Counted from the stretch's first letter, positions 8,432-19,566 are shown. The stretch: DNA of 48,448 nt from Bacillus sp. FJAT-29790 (GCF_019039215.1 NZ_JAHNZZ010000001.1:2501037-2549484); one strand, 5' to 3'. Made by a program: numbers and translations. The notes: a model not told the origin generated them from the letters alone.

Positions 8432-9550
8432 TTAACCTCTTTGCTCAACAGGAATATACTTTTGCATTCCTGGGCCTGTGTAATCAGCTCGCGGGCGGAT
8501 TAATCGATTGTTTTCGTATTGCTCAAGAATATGGGCTAGCCAGCCAGATACTCGGCTAACAGCAAAGATTGGCGTGAACAGATCATGATCAATTCCTAAG
8601 CTATGGTATACAGATGCTGAATAGAAATCAACATTCGGCGGCAGATTTTTCTCGCCTGTTACAATTGCTTCGATTTTTTGGCACATTTCATACCAGTGTG
8701 GTTCACCTGTAAGCTCCGTTAATTTCTTTGACATTTCTCTTAAATGTTTCGCACGCGGGTCACCATTACGATAGACACGGTGTCCGAAGCCCATGATTTT
8801 TTCTTTCTTGTCAAGCTTTTCGCGGACATATGCATCCACGTTTTCAAGCGTGCCAATTTCGGAAAGCATTTTCATTACTGCTTCATTGGCTCCACCATGT
8901 AATGGGCCTTTTAAAGCTCCGATTGCAGCGGTAACACCTGAATAAACATCCGATAATGTTGCTACACATACACGTGCAGTAAAAGTAGAGGCGTTTAACT
9001 CATGGTCAGCATGCAGTACTAAGGCCTTGTCAATTGCTTCAACCGCGATGGCGTCGGGTTCTTGTCCATTTAACATATATAAGAAATTTGCTGCAAAACA
9101 AAGATCTTTTCTTGGTGCAATCGGTTCTAAACCTTTTCTTACTCGAGCAAATGCCGCTAAAATTGAGGGCATTTTTGCTTGCAAGCGAATAGCTTTATTG
9201 TAATTAGCCTCAGCGTCCATTAAATCTGCTTCGTCATCATATAAGCCTAAAAGTGAAACGGCCGTACGAAGGGCAGTCATCGGGTGTACTTTTTCAATCG
9301 GATACATTTTGAAATGTTCCAAAACTTCCTTTGGCAGCTCCGCATTCTGAGCCAATTGATTTTTTAACTCCTCCAACTGTGCTTGCGTAGGAAGCTTTCT
9401 GTGCCATAGAAGATAGATTACTTCTTCGAAGCTGGCGTTTACAGCTAAATCATCAATATCATAACCAACATATGTTAATGTATCGTCGATGATAGAGCTG
9501 ATAGACGAAGTAGTAGCAACTACCCCTTCAAGACCACGTGTTACTGTCAT
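8432..9550 (-). CDS. citZ: Citrate synthase
   Basis: A 372-residue citrate synthase; condenses acetyl-CoA and oxaloacetate at the entry of the TCA cycle. Motifs include GLEGVVATTSSISSI at the N-terminus, the catalytic-His regions LHADHELNASTF and GPLHGGANEAV, GFGHRVYRNGDPRA, and the catalytic Asp region NVDFYSASVYHSLGI. Length matches B. subtilis CitZ. It is the first gene of the citZ-icd-mdh block, with a GGGAGAG ribosome site. A long leader (9551-9986) with a possible CcpA site points to carbon control. Confidence 0.97.
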   Translation of the reverse strand: MTVTRGLEGVVATTSSISSIIDDTLTYVGYDIDDLAVNASFEEVIYLLWHRKLPTQAQLEELKNQLAQNAELPKEVLEHFKMYPIEKVHPMTALRTAVSLLGLYDDEADLMDAEANYNKAIRLQAKMPSILAAFARVRKGLEPIAPRKDLCFAANFLYMLNGQEPDAIAVEAIDKALVLHADHELNASTFTARVCVATLSDVYSGVTAAIGALKGPLHGGANEAVMKMLSEIGTLENVDAYVREKLDKKEKIMGFGHRVYRNGDPRAKHLREMSKKLTELTGEPHWYEMCQKIEAIVTGEKNLPPNVDFYSASVYHSLGIDHDLFTPIFAVSRVSGWLAHILEQYENNRLIRPRADYTGPGMQKYIPVEQRG

Positions 9551-9986
9551 CCAAATCTCTCCCTTACATAGTAAAATTTCCCCAAACCCCTTTTGTCTGT
9601 AATCATATCATTTAAGCTGAATCCCATTATTCAACTTTTCAAAAAAGAACCTGATGCGTATGGGCTACGTTCATCGCCCCTAAAAGTCGACTGGTAAAGT
9701 CGAGCTACAGACCAAAGCATAATCATTTTAAAAAGCATTTGCAAAATCATTCAAGTTATTCTTTCGTTGGATCTTACCCGAGCGACTGCTCACCTGTCAT
9801 ACAAAAAAAATAACTTGTTACTTTCACTTCGAAAAAATATATTGATAACATATTAATAGAGTATACCATATTTCATAAGACTCTATAAGAAAGGATACGC
9901 TTTCAAGCCTTATTATAAACAATTATCTGACTTTTGTGAATGAAAATAGAACAAAATGTGAAAAAATTATTATTTTTCAAGAAAAG
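9551..9986. other. 436-bp intergenic region upstream of citZ
   Basis: No gene is visible. It holds AT-rich promoter-like DNA (around 9838-9875) and a possible CcpA operator at 9892-9906. A small inverted repeat (GTCGACTGGTAAAGTCGAGC area, 9688-9705) is also present. B. subtilis citZ is controlled by CcpA and CcpC; no CcpC site was assigned here. Confidence 0.5.
9892..9906 (-). promoter_or_regulatory. Possible CcpA site (cre) upstream of citZ
   Basis: On the minus strand TTGAAAGCGTATCCT fits the relaxed consensus WTGNAANCGNWNNCW. It lies 342 bases before the citZ start, so the distance is large. Match by eye only. Confidence 0.4.
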
Positions 9987-10448
9987 TTATTTAAAAATAT
10001 CAAAGATTTTCATAGCCATATAAGCGATACCAGCCCCGATTAATGGGCCTACTGCCACGCCTTTAAATAACGACACTGCTAGAATAGTGCCCAATACAAG
10101 TGCCGTGGTGATATGAGGATCCTTGGCTAACAGGATGATGCCTCCTTTTGCCAGCAGCGCTACAGCTATTCCCGAAATTAGCGCAATCCAAGCATACGGT
10201 GATTTAAAAGCACCAGACAAATCCTTGAATCCAATTTCACCGCTTGCAATCGGGGCAAGAACAGCAATCGTAATAATTGTAACTCCCCAGTTGATTCCTT
10301 TAGATTGCAAAAACGAGAAAGCTTTCGAATCAAAACCGACTGCCTTTAGTACAATGAGTACTAGAACAGAAATAATTATGGATTGATTTTTTGCGATCAA
10401 GCCAATTGCTAATAAAAGGACTAAAAAAACAACTGATTGTGTAAACAT
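9987..10448 (-). CDS. DUF441 small membrane protein (YtwI-like)
   Basis: A 153-residue, almost entirely hydrophobic protein with about four transmembrane segments (about 3-35, 52-70, 84-107, 113-145) and many Gly/Ala. The pattern and its place between citZ and ytvI match the DUF441 family (B. subtilis YtwI). Function is unknown. It precedes citZ on the same strand, but the 436-base spacer makes a shared promoter uncertain. Confidence 0.8.
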   Translation of the reverse strand: MFTQSVVFLVLLLAIGLIAKNQSIIISVLVLIVLKAVGFDSKAFSFLQSKGINWGVTIITIAVLAPIASGEIGFKDLSGAFKSPYAWIALISGIAVALLAKGGIILLAKDPHITTALVLGTILAVSLFKGVAVGPLIGAGIAYMAMKIFDIFK

Positions 10449-10509
10449 TAAGGTTCACCCTTTCAGCCTTTCATATTATCCCAACATAATATTACGGGTT
10501 ATTTTATTA

Positions 10510-10790
10510 GGCTGTTTTCTAAAAGTTTGTTGTTTTTAAATAGGGGTTGTATGAAGTTGATTGGAGCCGAAGGTGCGATACTCCTCGAAAATGCTATCGC
10601 ATTTCCTTCGTGCGTGGGCAGTTTCAAGGATGTAAATTCAGTGTCCTGCGGGAGCAGCGGGACAGGTGAGACCCCACAGGCTTAGTGCTTGAGGATGCTC
10701 ACCGCCCGCCCCGCGGTTTGCTGAGCATCCTGGAGCGGAAAACAACTACACTACTTTTAGTTAAATAGCAACAAAGTTTACGAAAACAGC
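10510..10790 (-). repeat. MITE-like repeat, family 1, copy R3
   Basis: A near-complete 281-bp copy with terminal inverted repeats GGCTGTTTTCTAAAAGTTTG and AACAAAGTTTACGAAAACAGC. The core carries CCTGCGGGAGCAGCGGGAC and GTGAGACCCCACAGGC. It also contains an internal module (about 10580-10655, CTCCTCGAAAATGCTATCGC onward) shared with R9 and, in altered form, with the family 2 repeat at 12.8 kb. It fills most of the spacer between the DUF441 gene and the YtvI-like gene; 10791-10990 is otherwise AT-rich promoter DNA. Confidence 0.87.
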
Positions 10791-10990
10791 TCTTTATAAA
10801 ACATTATTAATTACAATTTTTATTTATTTCACTAGTTATAAATATTGTTTGAATCTTTTTCACTTTTGAGTCGTAGTAAATAGGGTAAAATATGAGGATG
10901 TAAAGGCTGCATAAAAATGGTAAAGTATTTCATAAGAAAAAGGAAGCTTTATTTTACAATACATACATTTTCTATTAAGGAGGTATTTCT

Positions 10991-12118
10991 TTGAATCCCA
11001 CTTACATATATCGGACAGTAAGATTTTTCTTTGTCATTGGCTTCGTCATTTTACTTTTGTTTAGTTTTTTCTATTTATCCAAAGTGACCTACCCATTTTT
11101 AATCGGCTTTGCCATCGCATTTTTAATCAATCCGCTTGTAAATTTCCTTGAGACAAAAGGAAAGATGCCTCGGGTGCTTGCCGTCCTTATTGGCTTAGTC
11201 TTAATCATTGCAGTCTTTGCAGGGCTAATCACGCTTCTGATTGCGGAAATTGTTTCTGGTGCAGACTATCTCTCAAGGGTCGTTCCTAGTCATTTAGATA
11301 CGGTTATCGGTTATATTGAGCAATTTTTCGCATCCCAAATCATCCCTTTTTATAATCAGCTTACAAGCTTATTTAAAAACTTGGATACAGGGCAACAAGA
11401 TACTATTTTAACAAATATTGAAAATGTCGGGACAAAGATCGGAACGACCGTTGGCGCATTTATTCAAAACCTTTTTGGGAAAATCCCGCACATTCTCTCT
11501 TGGTTTCCTAATGCCGCTTCGGTTCTTATTTTTTCATTACTAGGGACCTTTTTTATTAGTAAAGATTGGTACCGGTTATCCGCACTCGGCAGCAGACTTC
11601 TTCCGAACCGTGCAAAAACTAGCGGAAGAACAGTGTTTGCTGATTTAAAAAAAGCTTTATTCGGATTTATTAAAGCCCAGGCTACTTTAATTTCTATTTC
11701 GACTGTCATCACATTAATAGGATTATTAATTTTACGCGTTGATTATGCAATAACCATCGCTCTCATTGCGGGAATCGTTGACATCATTCCCTATCTAGGA
11801 ACCGGATTAATTTTTGTGCCATGGATCATTTATGAAGCAATCGCCGGTGATATGGGCACGGCAATTGGAATCGGTGTCTTATATACAATCGTTCTAGTGC
11901 AGCGGCAAATCATGGAGCCAAAAATCCTGTCATCAAGTATTGGCCTAGATCCTCTAGCAACCTTGATCGCCTTATTTGTAGGCTTTAAACTAATTGGATT
12001 CTTGGGACTCATTGTCGGCCCTGTTACCCTTGTGATTATTACAACCCTCCATAAGGCCAATGTTTTCCGGGATTTATGGGCATTTATTAAAGGGAAAGAT
12101 GATGAAAATGCTGCATAA
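10991..12118 (+). CDS. ytvI: YtvI-type AI-2E family permease
   Basis: A 375-residue polytopic protein of the AI-2E transporter (UPF0118) family. About seven to eight membrane helices: two N-terminal pairs at 10-30 and 33-49, one at 61-86, a soluble region to about 150, then helices around 170-190, 215-240, 245-265, 275-300 and 310-345. The motif GIVDIIPYLGTG is typical of the family. The start is TTG, directed by AAGGAGG nine bases upstream. B. subtilis YtvI is implicated in sporulation-period expression; the transported substrate is unknown. It converges on fxsA across a shared terminator. Confidence 0.85.
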   Translation: MNPTYIYRTVRFFFVIGFVILLLFSFFYLSKVTYPFLIGFAIAFLINPLVNFLETKGKMPRVLAVLIGLVLIIAVFAGLITLLIAEIVSGADYLSRVVPSHLDTVIGYIEQFFASQIIPFYNQLTSLFKNLDTGQQDTILTNIENVGTKIGTTVGAFIQNLFGKIPHILSWFPNAASVLIFSLLGTFFISKDWYRLSALGSRLLPNRAKTSGRTVFADLKKALFGFIKAQATLISISTVITLIGLLILRVDYAITIALIAGIVDIIPYLGTGLIFVPWIIYEAIAGDMGTAIGIGVLYTIVLVQRQIMEPKILSSSIGLDPLATLIALFVGFKLIGFLGLIVGPVTLVIITTLHKANVFRDLWAFIKGKDDENAA

Positions 12119-12150
12119 AAAAGTCACTCCTATCGGGAGTGACTTTTTCA
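12115..12150. terminator. Bidirectional terminator between ytvI and fxsA
   Basis: AAAAAGTCACTCC (12118-12130) pairs perfectly with GGAGTGACTTTTT (12136-12148). The A run before and T run after serve both convergent genes. Confidence 0.92.
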
Positions 12151-12176
12151 TTACTTATTTCCACAGAAATTACGAT

Positions 12177-12563
12177 TCACCTAATGATCGTATAATTCCT
12201 TCTGTCCATCCATCTTTGAAGCCCAACTTTTATTCGCTTTTTAAAAAATCTTCTCGGCGCTGGAGCAAGAAGCAACAAACCTGTTACATCCGTGATAAAT
12301 CCTGGTAACAGCAATAAAATCCCGCCAATCAGAATGCAAATACCATCTATAATTGACTCTCCCGGCATTTGTCCAAACCGGAGCTGCTCCTGCGTCTTTT
12401 TTATCATTTCCAATCCTTGCTTTTTAGCTAAATAGGCGCCTAGAAATCCTGTAAAGATAATGATTCCTACCGTAGGCCATACCCCTATTAATTTCCCTGA
12501 TAAAAGAAGTACGCTTATTTCTACTGCTGGGACAATGATAAGTAATAAGAGAATGTAGCGCAT
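12177..12563 (-). CDS. fxsA: FxsA family membrane protein
   Basis: A 128-residue membrane protein with an N-terminal hydrophobic pair (residues 1-45, including a Gly-rich FTGFLGAYLAKKQG), then GQMPGESIIDGICILIGGILLLLPGFITDVTGLLLLAPAPRR, the FxsA signature region, and a basic tail. In E. coli FxsA overproduction relieves phage T7 exclusion; the normal role is not known. The gene sits next to ytvI as in other Bacillus genomes (YtzA region). Confidence 0.88.
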   Translation of the reverse strand: MRYILLLLIIVPAVEISVLLLSGKLIGVWPTVGIIIFTGFLGAYLAKKQGLEMIKKTQEQLRFGQMPGESIIDGICILIGGILLLLPGFITDVTGLLLLAPAPRRFFKKRIKVGLQRWMDRRNYTIIR

Positions 12564-12675
12564 CGTGCCACCTCTATTTTAAAAATTTGATTGATTAAGA
12601 CTAATTTTAGTAGAACGTTCATTAACAAAGTTTATTTAAAATATGAAAAAAAGAAGGGAAACCCCTTCCTTTTTT

Positions 12676-12925
12676 TAGATAGGCTTTGTTATAAAGTTTT
12701 GTTGATAGACACGCGGGTTCGATTTACCCTCCGAGAAGCGATTTTTGCTCCGCAAAAAAGGTTCTCTCCGACGCACCTAGTGTCGACAATGCAACGGGAC
12801 AAGGAAAGCTTCGGCAGCATTAACATCGCACGAAGAAAAAGTGTATTTCTTTTTCGAGGATGTGGCGTTTTTGTCGACCAGGCAAAATCGCCCCACCAGT
12901 CTTCATTTATCAACATAAATCACAA
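12676..12925 (+). repeat. Hairpin repeat, family 2, copy with inserted module
   Basis: This segment matches 25612-25765 on the opposite strand: CGCGGGTTCGATTTACC, CGCAAAAAAGG, CTAGTGTCGACAATGC, then TGGCGTTTTTGTCGACCAGGC and AATCGCCCC. Between TGTCGACAATGC and TGTGGCG it has about 68 extra bases (about 12793-12860) resembling the inverted form of the module inside R3 and R9. Its left edge, AGGCTTTGTTATAAAGTTTTGTTG, resembles the family 1 terminal repeat. It lies in the fxsA-pyk spacer, which has no gene. Confidence 0.8.
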
Positions 12926-12998
12926 ACAGAACCTTTGGATTCAAAAGCATAACTTATTCGAGTTAGATAACTGTCTAGCTTAAGAGCTTACGCTTTTC

Positions 12999-14759
12999 TT
13001 AGAGTACGCTAGCATGTCCGTTATAAATAACGCCCCTGTTAGAATCGACTGTAATCTCCTGGCCATCTTTTAATAGGGTTGTCGCGTTTTCTGCGCCAAC
13101 AATGACTGGAATCCCAACATTTAAGCCGACAACAGCAGCATGACTTGTAAGCCCGCCTTCTTCAGTAATAAGAGCGCTACATTTCTCAATGGCTGGCATC
13201 ATTTCACGGTCAGTACCAATTGTCACTAAGATCGACCCTTCCGTTACTTTAGAAAGGGCTTCTTCTGCGGTTCGAGCAATAACCACTTTTCCGAATGCGG
13301 ATTTCCGGCCAATTCCTTGTGCTTTAGTAAGAACATCACAAATAACATGAATTTTCATAAGATTGGTCGTTCCTGCTTCTCCTACTGGAACGCCTGCGGT
13401 AATGACGACTAAATCGCCAGAAGAGACAATACCGCTGTTTAAACTTTCTTCTACGGCTGAATCCAGCATTTCATCTGTTGTCGTAGCCTTTTTCCCGATT
13501 TGCGGGTAAACTCCCCATACTAATGAGAGCCGCCGTGACACATAATCATTGGATGTAACAGCAATTATTGGAGCTTTTGGCCTGTATTTTGAAATCATCC
13601 TTGCCGTATGTCCGCTTTCTGTCGGTGTAATAATTGCATTTACTTCCAGATTAAGTGCTGTATGTGCAACCGATTGCCCAATTGCATCTGTAATATTATG
13701 GTCATTATCTTTACTGCGGGCAGCAAGGAGTTCTTTATGTGCTAATGCGGATTCTGCTCTGGAAGCAATATTATGCATTGTTTGGACCGCTTCAACAGGA
13801 TATGATCCTGCTGCCGTCTCTCCAGATAGCATAATGGCATCTGTTCCATCAAAAATAGCATTCGCTACGTCACTTGCTTCCGCACGAGTTGGACGTGGGT
13901 TACGCTGCATTGAATCAAGCATTTGTGTTGCCGTAATAACAGGCTTTCCTTGCGCATTACATTTTTTAATCAATTGCTTTTGTACTAACGGAACTTCTTC
14001 TGCAGGAATTTCTACGCCGAGATCTCCCCTTGCAACCATACAGCCATCTGAAATCTCAAGAATTTCGTCGATTTTATCGACACCTTCCTGATTTTCAATT
14101 TTGGGAATGATGCTTATATGTGGAGCATTATTTTCTTCTAAAAGCTGCCTGATTTCAAGAACATCTGATGCTCTACGGACAAAAGATGCGGCGATGAAAT
14201 CAACACCTTGTTCAATTCCGAACACGATATCTTGAGCATCTTTTTCCGTAATGCCAGGCAAATTGACGGAAACCCCTGGAACGTTAACGCCTTTTTTATT
14301 TTTTAGTGTCCCGCTATTTAATATTTTTGTGTGAATATCGCCGGAATCCCGGTCAATTTTAGTTACTTCAAGCCCGATTAGCCCATCATCAAGTAAGATC
14401 TTCGAACCAATGTGAACATCATCAATGAGGCCAGAATATGAAATGGAAAACTTCTCAGTCGTACCTTGAACCTCATTCATGGAAACAATAATTTCATTTC
14501 CAGCTGTCAATTCAATGGCATCATTTTCCATATTATGCGTGCGGATTTCTGGGCCTTTTGTATCTAATAAGATCGCAGCTGTTTTGCCAGTTCGCTTTGA
14601 TGCCTCACGGATATTTCGAATCCGCTGTCCATGCTCTTCAAAGTTCCCATGGGAAAAATTTAATCGGCAGACATTCATTCCGGCTTCAAGGAGCTCAGTT
14701 AATTTTTCTACACTCTCACTAGCAGGGCCAATCGTACAAACAATCTTCGTTTTACGCAT
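12999..14759 (-). CDS. pyk: Pyruvate kinase with C-terminal PEP-utiliser domain
   Basis: A 586-residue pyruvate kinase; transfers phosphate from PEP to ADP. N-terminal [35 protein letters not shown], active-site region [32 protein letters not shown] and [13 protein letters not shown] are all present. The extra C-terminal domain (about 475-586) ends with the swivelling-domain motif [21 protein letters not shown], the usual form in Bacillus and Geobacillus. ATG follows AAGGAGGTAGTATTTA. It lies 32 bases downstream of pfkA, so the two form an operon. Confidence 0.97.
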   Translation of the reverse strand: MRKTKIVCTIGPASESVEKLTELLEAGMNVCRLNFSHGNFEEHGQRIRNIREASKRTGKTAAILLDTKGPEIRTHNMENDAIELTAGNEIIVSMNEVQGTTEKFSISYSGLIDDVHIGSKILLDDGLIGLEVTKIDRDSGDIHTKILNSGTLKNKKGVNVPGVSVNLPGITEKDAQDIVFGIEQGVDFIAASFVRRASDVLEIRQLLEENNAPHISIIPKIENQEGVDKIDEILEISDGCMVARGDLGVEIPAEEVPLVQKQLIKKCNAQGKPVITATQMLDSMQRNPRPTRAEASDVANAIFDGTDAIMLSGETAAGSYPVEAVQTMHNIASRAESALAHKELLAARSKDNDHNITDAIGQSVAHTALNLEVNAIITPTESGHTARMISKYRPKAPIIAVTSNDYVSRRLSLVWGVYPQIGKKATTTDEMLDSAVEESLNSGIVSSGDLVVITAGVPVGEAGTTNLMKIHVICDVLTKAQGIGRKSAFGKVVIARTAEEALSKVTEGSILVTIGTDREMMPAIEKCSALITEEGGLTSHAAVVGLNVGIPVIVGAENATTLLKDGQEITVDSNRGVIYNGHASVL

Positions 14760-14791
14760 TAAATACTACCTCCTTAATGTAATAAAAAAAT

Positions 14792-16042
<1,251 letters not shown>

Positions 16043-16075
16043 TGGAAAAACGTGCCTTATAAGCACGTTTTAATT
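16043..16075 (-). terminator. Terminator after accA
   Basis: AAAACGTGC (16047-16055) pairs with GCACGTTTT (16063-16071) around a 7-base loop, and on the minus strand ends with T residues. It overlaps the accA stop codon. Confidence 0.75.
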
Positions 16076-17047
16076 TACCCCAATAAATTCTTTTAAAAAC
16101 GAATATTCACCAATTGATTTGTACTTATCGTACCGGTGAGCGATCAATTGTTCTTCAGTTAATCCTCTAAGTTCTTTCAAGGATGAAAATAATATACTAT
16201 CCATTTCCTCGGCCTGTTTCTTTACATCTTTGTGTGCCCCGCCTTTAACTTCAGGAATAATTTCATCAACAATCCCTAAATCCTTTAAGTCTGGTGCAGT
16301 TATTTTCATACTTTCCGCAGCCTTTTTGGCAAGTGTCGCATCTTTCCATAAAATCGCCGCAGCACCTTCTGGGGATATAACAGAGTAAGTTGAGTTTTCA
16401 AGCATATGAATATGATTACCGACTCCAAGCGCTAAGGCTCCGCCGCTCCCGCCTTCGCCAATAACGATGCAAATGACAGGCACCTTTAAACCGGCCATTT
16501 CAAATAGATTGCGTGCGATAGCTTCACTTTGTCCGCGTTCTTCAGCTGCTTTGCCAGGGTACGCACCTTTCGTATCGATAAAACAGATAATCGGCCGTCT
16601 GAACTTGTCAGCCTGTTTCATTAATCTCAATGCTTTCCGGTACCCTTCAGGATGTGGCATGCCAAAATTTCTGCGAATATTCTCTTTCGTATCTTTTCCG
16701 CGCTGATGGCCAATGACAGTCACAGGTAGCCCCTTATATTTTGCAATCCCGCCAACGATCGCCTCATCATCGGCAAACGTCCTGTCTCCATGACATTCAA
16801 AGAAATCGGTAAAAAGGAGAGAAATATAATCCAATGTTGTCGGGCGTCCTGGATGGCGTGCAGTTTGTACCCGATCCCAAGGTCTCATATTTTCATATAC
16901 TTCTTTTTCTAACTTCTCAAGTCGGGCTTCTAATTTCTCAATTTCAGATGATAAATCGACATCAGCGGTTTTTGTAAAGTCCTTAAGCTCAGCAATTTTC
17001 TTTCTAAGTTCGATTACTGGCCGTTCAAATTCGAGTTCTCCTACCAT
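16070..17047 (-). CDS. accA: Acetyl-CoA carboxylase carboxyltransferase alpha subunit
   Basis: A 325-residue alpha subunit; with AccD it moves the carboxyl group from biotin to acetyl-CoA to give malonyl-CoA for fatty acid synthesis. Family motifs include [54 protein letters not shown], the crotonase-like [26 protein letters not shown] and [15 protein letters not shown]. The start overlaps the accD stop by 7 bases, so translation is coupled. Confidence 0.97.
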   Translation of the reverse strand: MVGELEFERPVIELRKKIAELKDFTKTADVDLSSEIEKLEARLEKLEKEVYENMRPWDRVQTARHPGRPTTLDYISLLFTDFFECHGDRTFADDEAIVGGIAKYKGLPVTVIGHQRGKDTKENIRRNFGMPHPEGYRKALRLMKQADKFRRPIICFIDTKGAYPGKAAEERGQSEAIARNLFEMAGLKVPVICIVIGEGGSGGALALGVGNHIHMLENSTYSVISPEGAAAILWKDATLAKKAAESMKITAPDLKDLGIVDEIIPEVKGGAHKDVKKQAEEMDSILFSSLKELRGLTEEQLIAHRYDKYKSIGEYSFLKEFIGVN

Positions 17048-17910
17048 TCAAGGTCACCCCCTTCTTGATGTATCGATAAGATGTTTGCAATTTTTTCTTT
17101 TAGTTCAATCCTTGAGATTACTGCGTCTAGTTGTCCGTGTTTCAACAGAAATTCCGCGGTCTGGAAATCCTCAGGCAATTCTTCTCGAATCGTTTGCTCA
17201 ATAATCCTCCTGCCTGCGAAGCCGATAAGTGCTCCAGGCTCTGCAAAGTTATAGTCTCCAAGAGATGCGAAACTTGCTGATACTCCACCAGTAGTCGGAT
17301 GGGTCATGATGGATATTATTAATCCGCCATTATCACTAAACCTTTTTAAAGCCACACTCGTTTTAGCCATCTGCATTAAACTGAGCACGCCCTCCTGCAT
17401 ACGGGCTCCACCTGAAGCAGTGAAAATGATAAATGGAACTGATAGCTCATCTGCCTTTTCAATTGCAAGGGTGATTTTTTCACCAACGACCGAACCCATA
17501 CTCCCCATCCGAAACGTAGAGTCCATGACAGCCACGACAATTTTCTGTCCATCCACTGTTCCAATCCCAGTTACAACGGCTTCATTTATGTTTGTTTTCT
17601 TCCTGTCTTTTTCAAGCTTCTCAATATAATCTGGAAAATTAAGAGGATTTTCCGAAATCATACCAGCATTCAATTCTTCAAAACTATTTTGATCAAGAAA
17701 GCTATCTAACCGTTCTTTTGAGTTCATTGAATGATGGTATTGGCATTGCAAGCATACTTTTAAGTTTTTGATTAACTCTTTCGTATACATAATCTTTTTG
17801 CAGTTTGGGCATTTCGTCATAATTCCTTCGGGTACATCCTGCTTTGCAGCTTCCGAAGGGATCGTTGCGTACTTCATCTTCTTTGGTTTTTTGAAAATCT
17901 CTTTAAGCAA
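17041..17910 (-). CDS. accD: Acetyl-CoA carboxylase carboxyltransferase beta subunit
   Basis: A 289-residue beta subunit. The N-terminal zinc ribbon has two Cys pairs (CPNCKK and VCLQCQ, about residues 31-53), followed by the crotonase-like domain with [33 protein letters not shown] and [18 protein letters not shown] place the start at TTG 17910 (LLKEIFKK) because GGGAGG precedes it at a good distance and the length then matches the family; an upstream in-frame ATG at 17961 would add 17 unrelated residues. It is co-transcribed with accA. Confidence 0.96.
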   Translation of the reverse strand: MLKEIFKKPKKMKYATIPSEAAKQDVPEGIMTKCPNCKKIMYTKELIKNLKVCLQCQYHHSMNSKERLDSFLDQNSFEELNAGMISENPLNFPDYIEKLEKDRKKTNINEAVVTGIGTVDGQKIVVAVMDSTFRMGSMGSVVGEKITLAIEKADELSVPFIIFTASGGARMQEGVLSLMQMAKTSVALKRFSDNGGLIISIMTHPTTGGVSASFASLGDYNFAEPGALIGFAGRRIIEQTIREELPEDFQTAEFLLKHGQLDAVISRIELKEKIANILSIHQEGGDLEW

Positions 17911-17973
17911 GGTGAAACCTCCCGTTCCATTTATCAGTAGCTCTCTATTCAGTTTGGTCAAATCTTAACCTAT

Positions 17974-18198
17974 TTATATAGGCAAAAAATTGTCGTTATT
18001 CATTCGACAATTTCCATAATTTTTTATAAGCGATCCTACCTCTTCACGAACGGAAGAGCGCCCGACATTCAGGCGCTCAGATCGTTCACGTTCAGAAGGT
18101 AAATTATCACCATGCTTCAGGTCTTCCTTTTCAATCGTTACCCTTAGCTGTTTTACAATTTCAACATATATCTTCGTACCTTTTTGAGACTGATTGGT
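17974..18198 (-). pseudogene. Relic of a FadR/GntR-family transcription regulator
   Basis: Immediately after the malic enzyme stop, and in the same frame, the minus strand reads KGTKIYVEIVKQLRVTI, then HGDNLPSERERSERLNVGRSSVREEV. This is the winged helix-turn-helix of the GntR superfamily. There is no start codon or ribosome site, and the frame ends at 17974 after about 65 codons with no effector-binding domain. A transcription terminator (17987-18013) now occupies its end. I recall a full GntR/FadR gene at this place in related genomes, between malic enzyme and accD, so this is most likely a decayed ortholog. The exact 5' edge is uncertain. Confidence 0.78.
17983..18015 (-). terminator. Terminator downstream of malic enzyme
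   Basis: AAATTGTCG (17987-17995) pairs with CGACAATTT (18005-18013) around a 9-base loop; on the minus strand it is followed by a T run (CGACAATTTTTTGCC). It lies within the 3' end of the regulator relic and separates malic enzyme from accDA. Confidence 0.78.
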
Positions 18199-18207
18199 GT
18201 TATTGGA

Positions 18208-19446
18208 TCACTCACTTTTCCCGATGATTGCGAGATTTCGTGTTTTTTCCTTTATTTCCTCAGGGTCCACCTTAATTCGTGCGACACCGGTTTCCATGGC
18301 TGCTTTTGCAACGGCTGCCGCAACTTCTGGGGCAACTCTCGGATCAAAAGGACCAGGAATTACGTAATCAGCATTCAATTCGTCCGCATTTATCAAGTTC
18401 GCAATTGCTTCTACAGCTGCTATCTTCATCTTTTCATTGATATGTGTTGCTCTAACATCCAATGCCCCACGGAAAATTCCTGGGAATGCAAGGACATTGT
18501 TAACCTGGTTAGGGAAATCCGATCTTCCTGTACCAATCACGACGGCTCCAGCAGCTTTTGCTTCTTCCGGCATAATTTCTGGAGTAGGATTAGCCATAGC
18601 AAAGATAATCGGTTCTTGATTCATTGAACTTACCATTTCTGCTGTCAATGCACCAGCCGCAGAAACCCCAATAAAGACGTCCGCTCCTTTAATTACATCC
18701 GCCAAACTGCCTTTAGCGTTATCTCGGTTTGTAAATTTCGCTACGTCATTTTTAATATCGTTCATCCCATTCGGACGGCCCTCATAAATGGCCCCCCTCG
18801 TGTCACACATGATAATATCCCGAACCCCATATGTGTAAAGTAGCTTTATAATCGCAATTCCGGCGGCACCCGCACCGTTTGCTACTACTCGAATTTCATT
18901 CATTTTTTTTCCGGTTATCTTTAATGCGTTAACCAGGCCGGCAACAGTAACGATTGCTGTACCATGCTGATCGTCATGAAAAACGGGAATATTCGCTTCC
19001 TTTTTTAATCGTTCTTCGATGTAAAAGCAATTAGGGGCTGCAATATCCTCAAGGTTCACACCGCCAAATGTCGGCTCTAACAGTTTAACTGTCTCAACAA
19101 TTTTATCAATATCTTGCGTATTTAAACAGATTGGAAAAGCGTCTACTCCGGCAAAGCTTTTAAATAGGACTGCTTTTCCTTCCATAACTGGAAGTGCTGC
19201 TTCAGGACCAATGTTTCCAAGTCCGAGTACAGCTGTACCATCTGATACAACAGCAACCATATTGCCCTTCATCGTGTATTCGTATACAGTTTCAGGCTTA
19301 TCGTAAATTTCTTTACAAGGCTCAGCCACCCCTGGTGAGTAGGCAAGACTTAAATCTCTCGCATTTTTCACCTGAACCTTGGATTTAGATTCTAATTTCC
19401 CTTTGTTTACCCTGTGCATATGAAGGGCTTCTTCACGTAAAGTCAA
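18208..19446 (-). CDS. ytsJ: NAD(P)-dependent malic enzyme (YtsJ-like)
   Basis: A 412-residue malic enzyme; decarboxylates malate to pyruvate. Motifs: SLAYSPGVAEPCKEI, VAVVSDGTAVLGLGNIGPEAALPVMEGKA, FGGVNLEDIAAPNCF, PVFHDDQHGTAIV, and the dinucleotide fold VVANGAGAAGIAI. The length matches B. subtilis YtsJ, which prefers NADP; cofactor preference here is inferred. It is preceded by its own promoter and a FadR-type operator at 19566-19576, and followed by a relic of a FadR-family regulator. Confidence 0.94.
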   Translation of the reverse strand: MTLREEALHMHRVNKGKLESKSKVQVKNARDLSLAYSPGVAEPCKEIYDKPETVYEYTMKGNMVAVVSDGTAVLGLGNIGPEAALPVMEGKAVLFKSFAGVDAFPICLNTQDIDKIVETVKLLEPTFGGVNLEDIAAPNCFYIEERLKKEANIPVFHDDQHGTAIVTVAGLVNALKITGKKMNEIRVVANGAGAAGIAIIKLLYTYGVRDIIMCDTRGAIYEGRPNGMNDIKNDVAKFTNRDNAKGSLADVIKGADVFIGVSAAGALTAEMVSSMNQEPIIFAMANPTPEIMPEEAKAAGAVVIGTGRSDFPNQVNNVLAFPGIFRGALDVRATHINEKMKIAAVEAIANLINADELNADYVIPGPFDPRVAPEVAAAVAKAAMETGVARIKVDPEEIKEKTRNLAIIGKSE

Positions 19447-19537
19447 CGATCCCCACTCCTTTGATTTTCCGATAAGTAAAAAGGCTCTAATTAAGTATTT
19501 AATTTTCTCTTAGATGCGCAGTAATGATTCGATTAAA

Positions 19538-19566
19538 TTTCCGAAAAGGCTTTCGCTTTTCGGAGT
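19538..19566 (-). other. Hairpin in malic enzyme leader
   Basis: TCCGAAAAG (19540-19548) and CTTTTCGGA (19556-19564) form a perfect 9-bp stem with a 7-base loop. On the minus strand it is followed by AAATTTAATC, a weak T tract. It lies downstream of the predicted transcription start, so it could be a leader attenuator or a weak terminator for dnaE read-through. Confidence 0.5.

Noticed and set aside
12591..12983. Plus-strand 130-codon frame in the fxsA-pyk spacer
   Set aside because: It is made from repeat family 2 sequence and has no ribosome site or recognisable domain.
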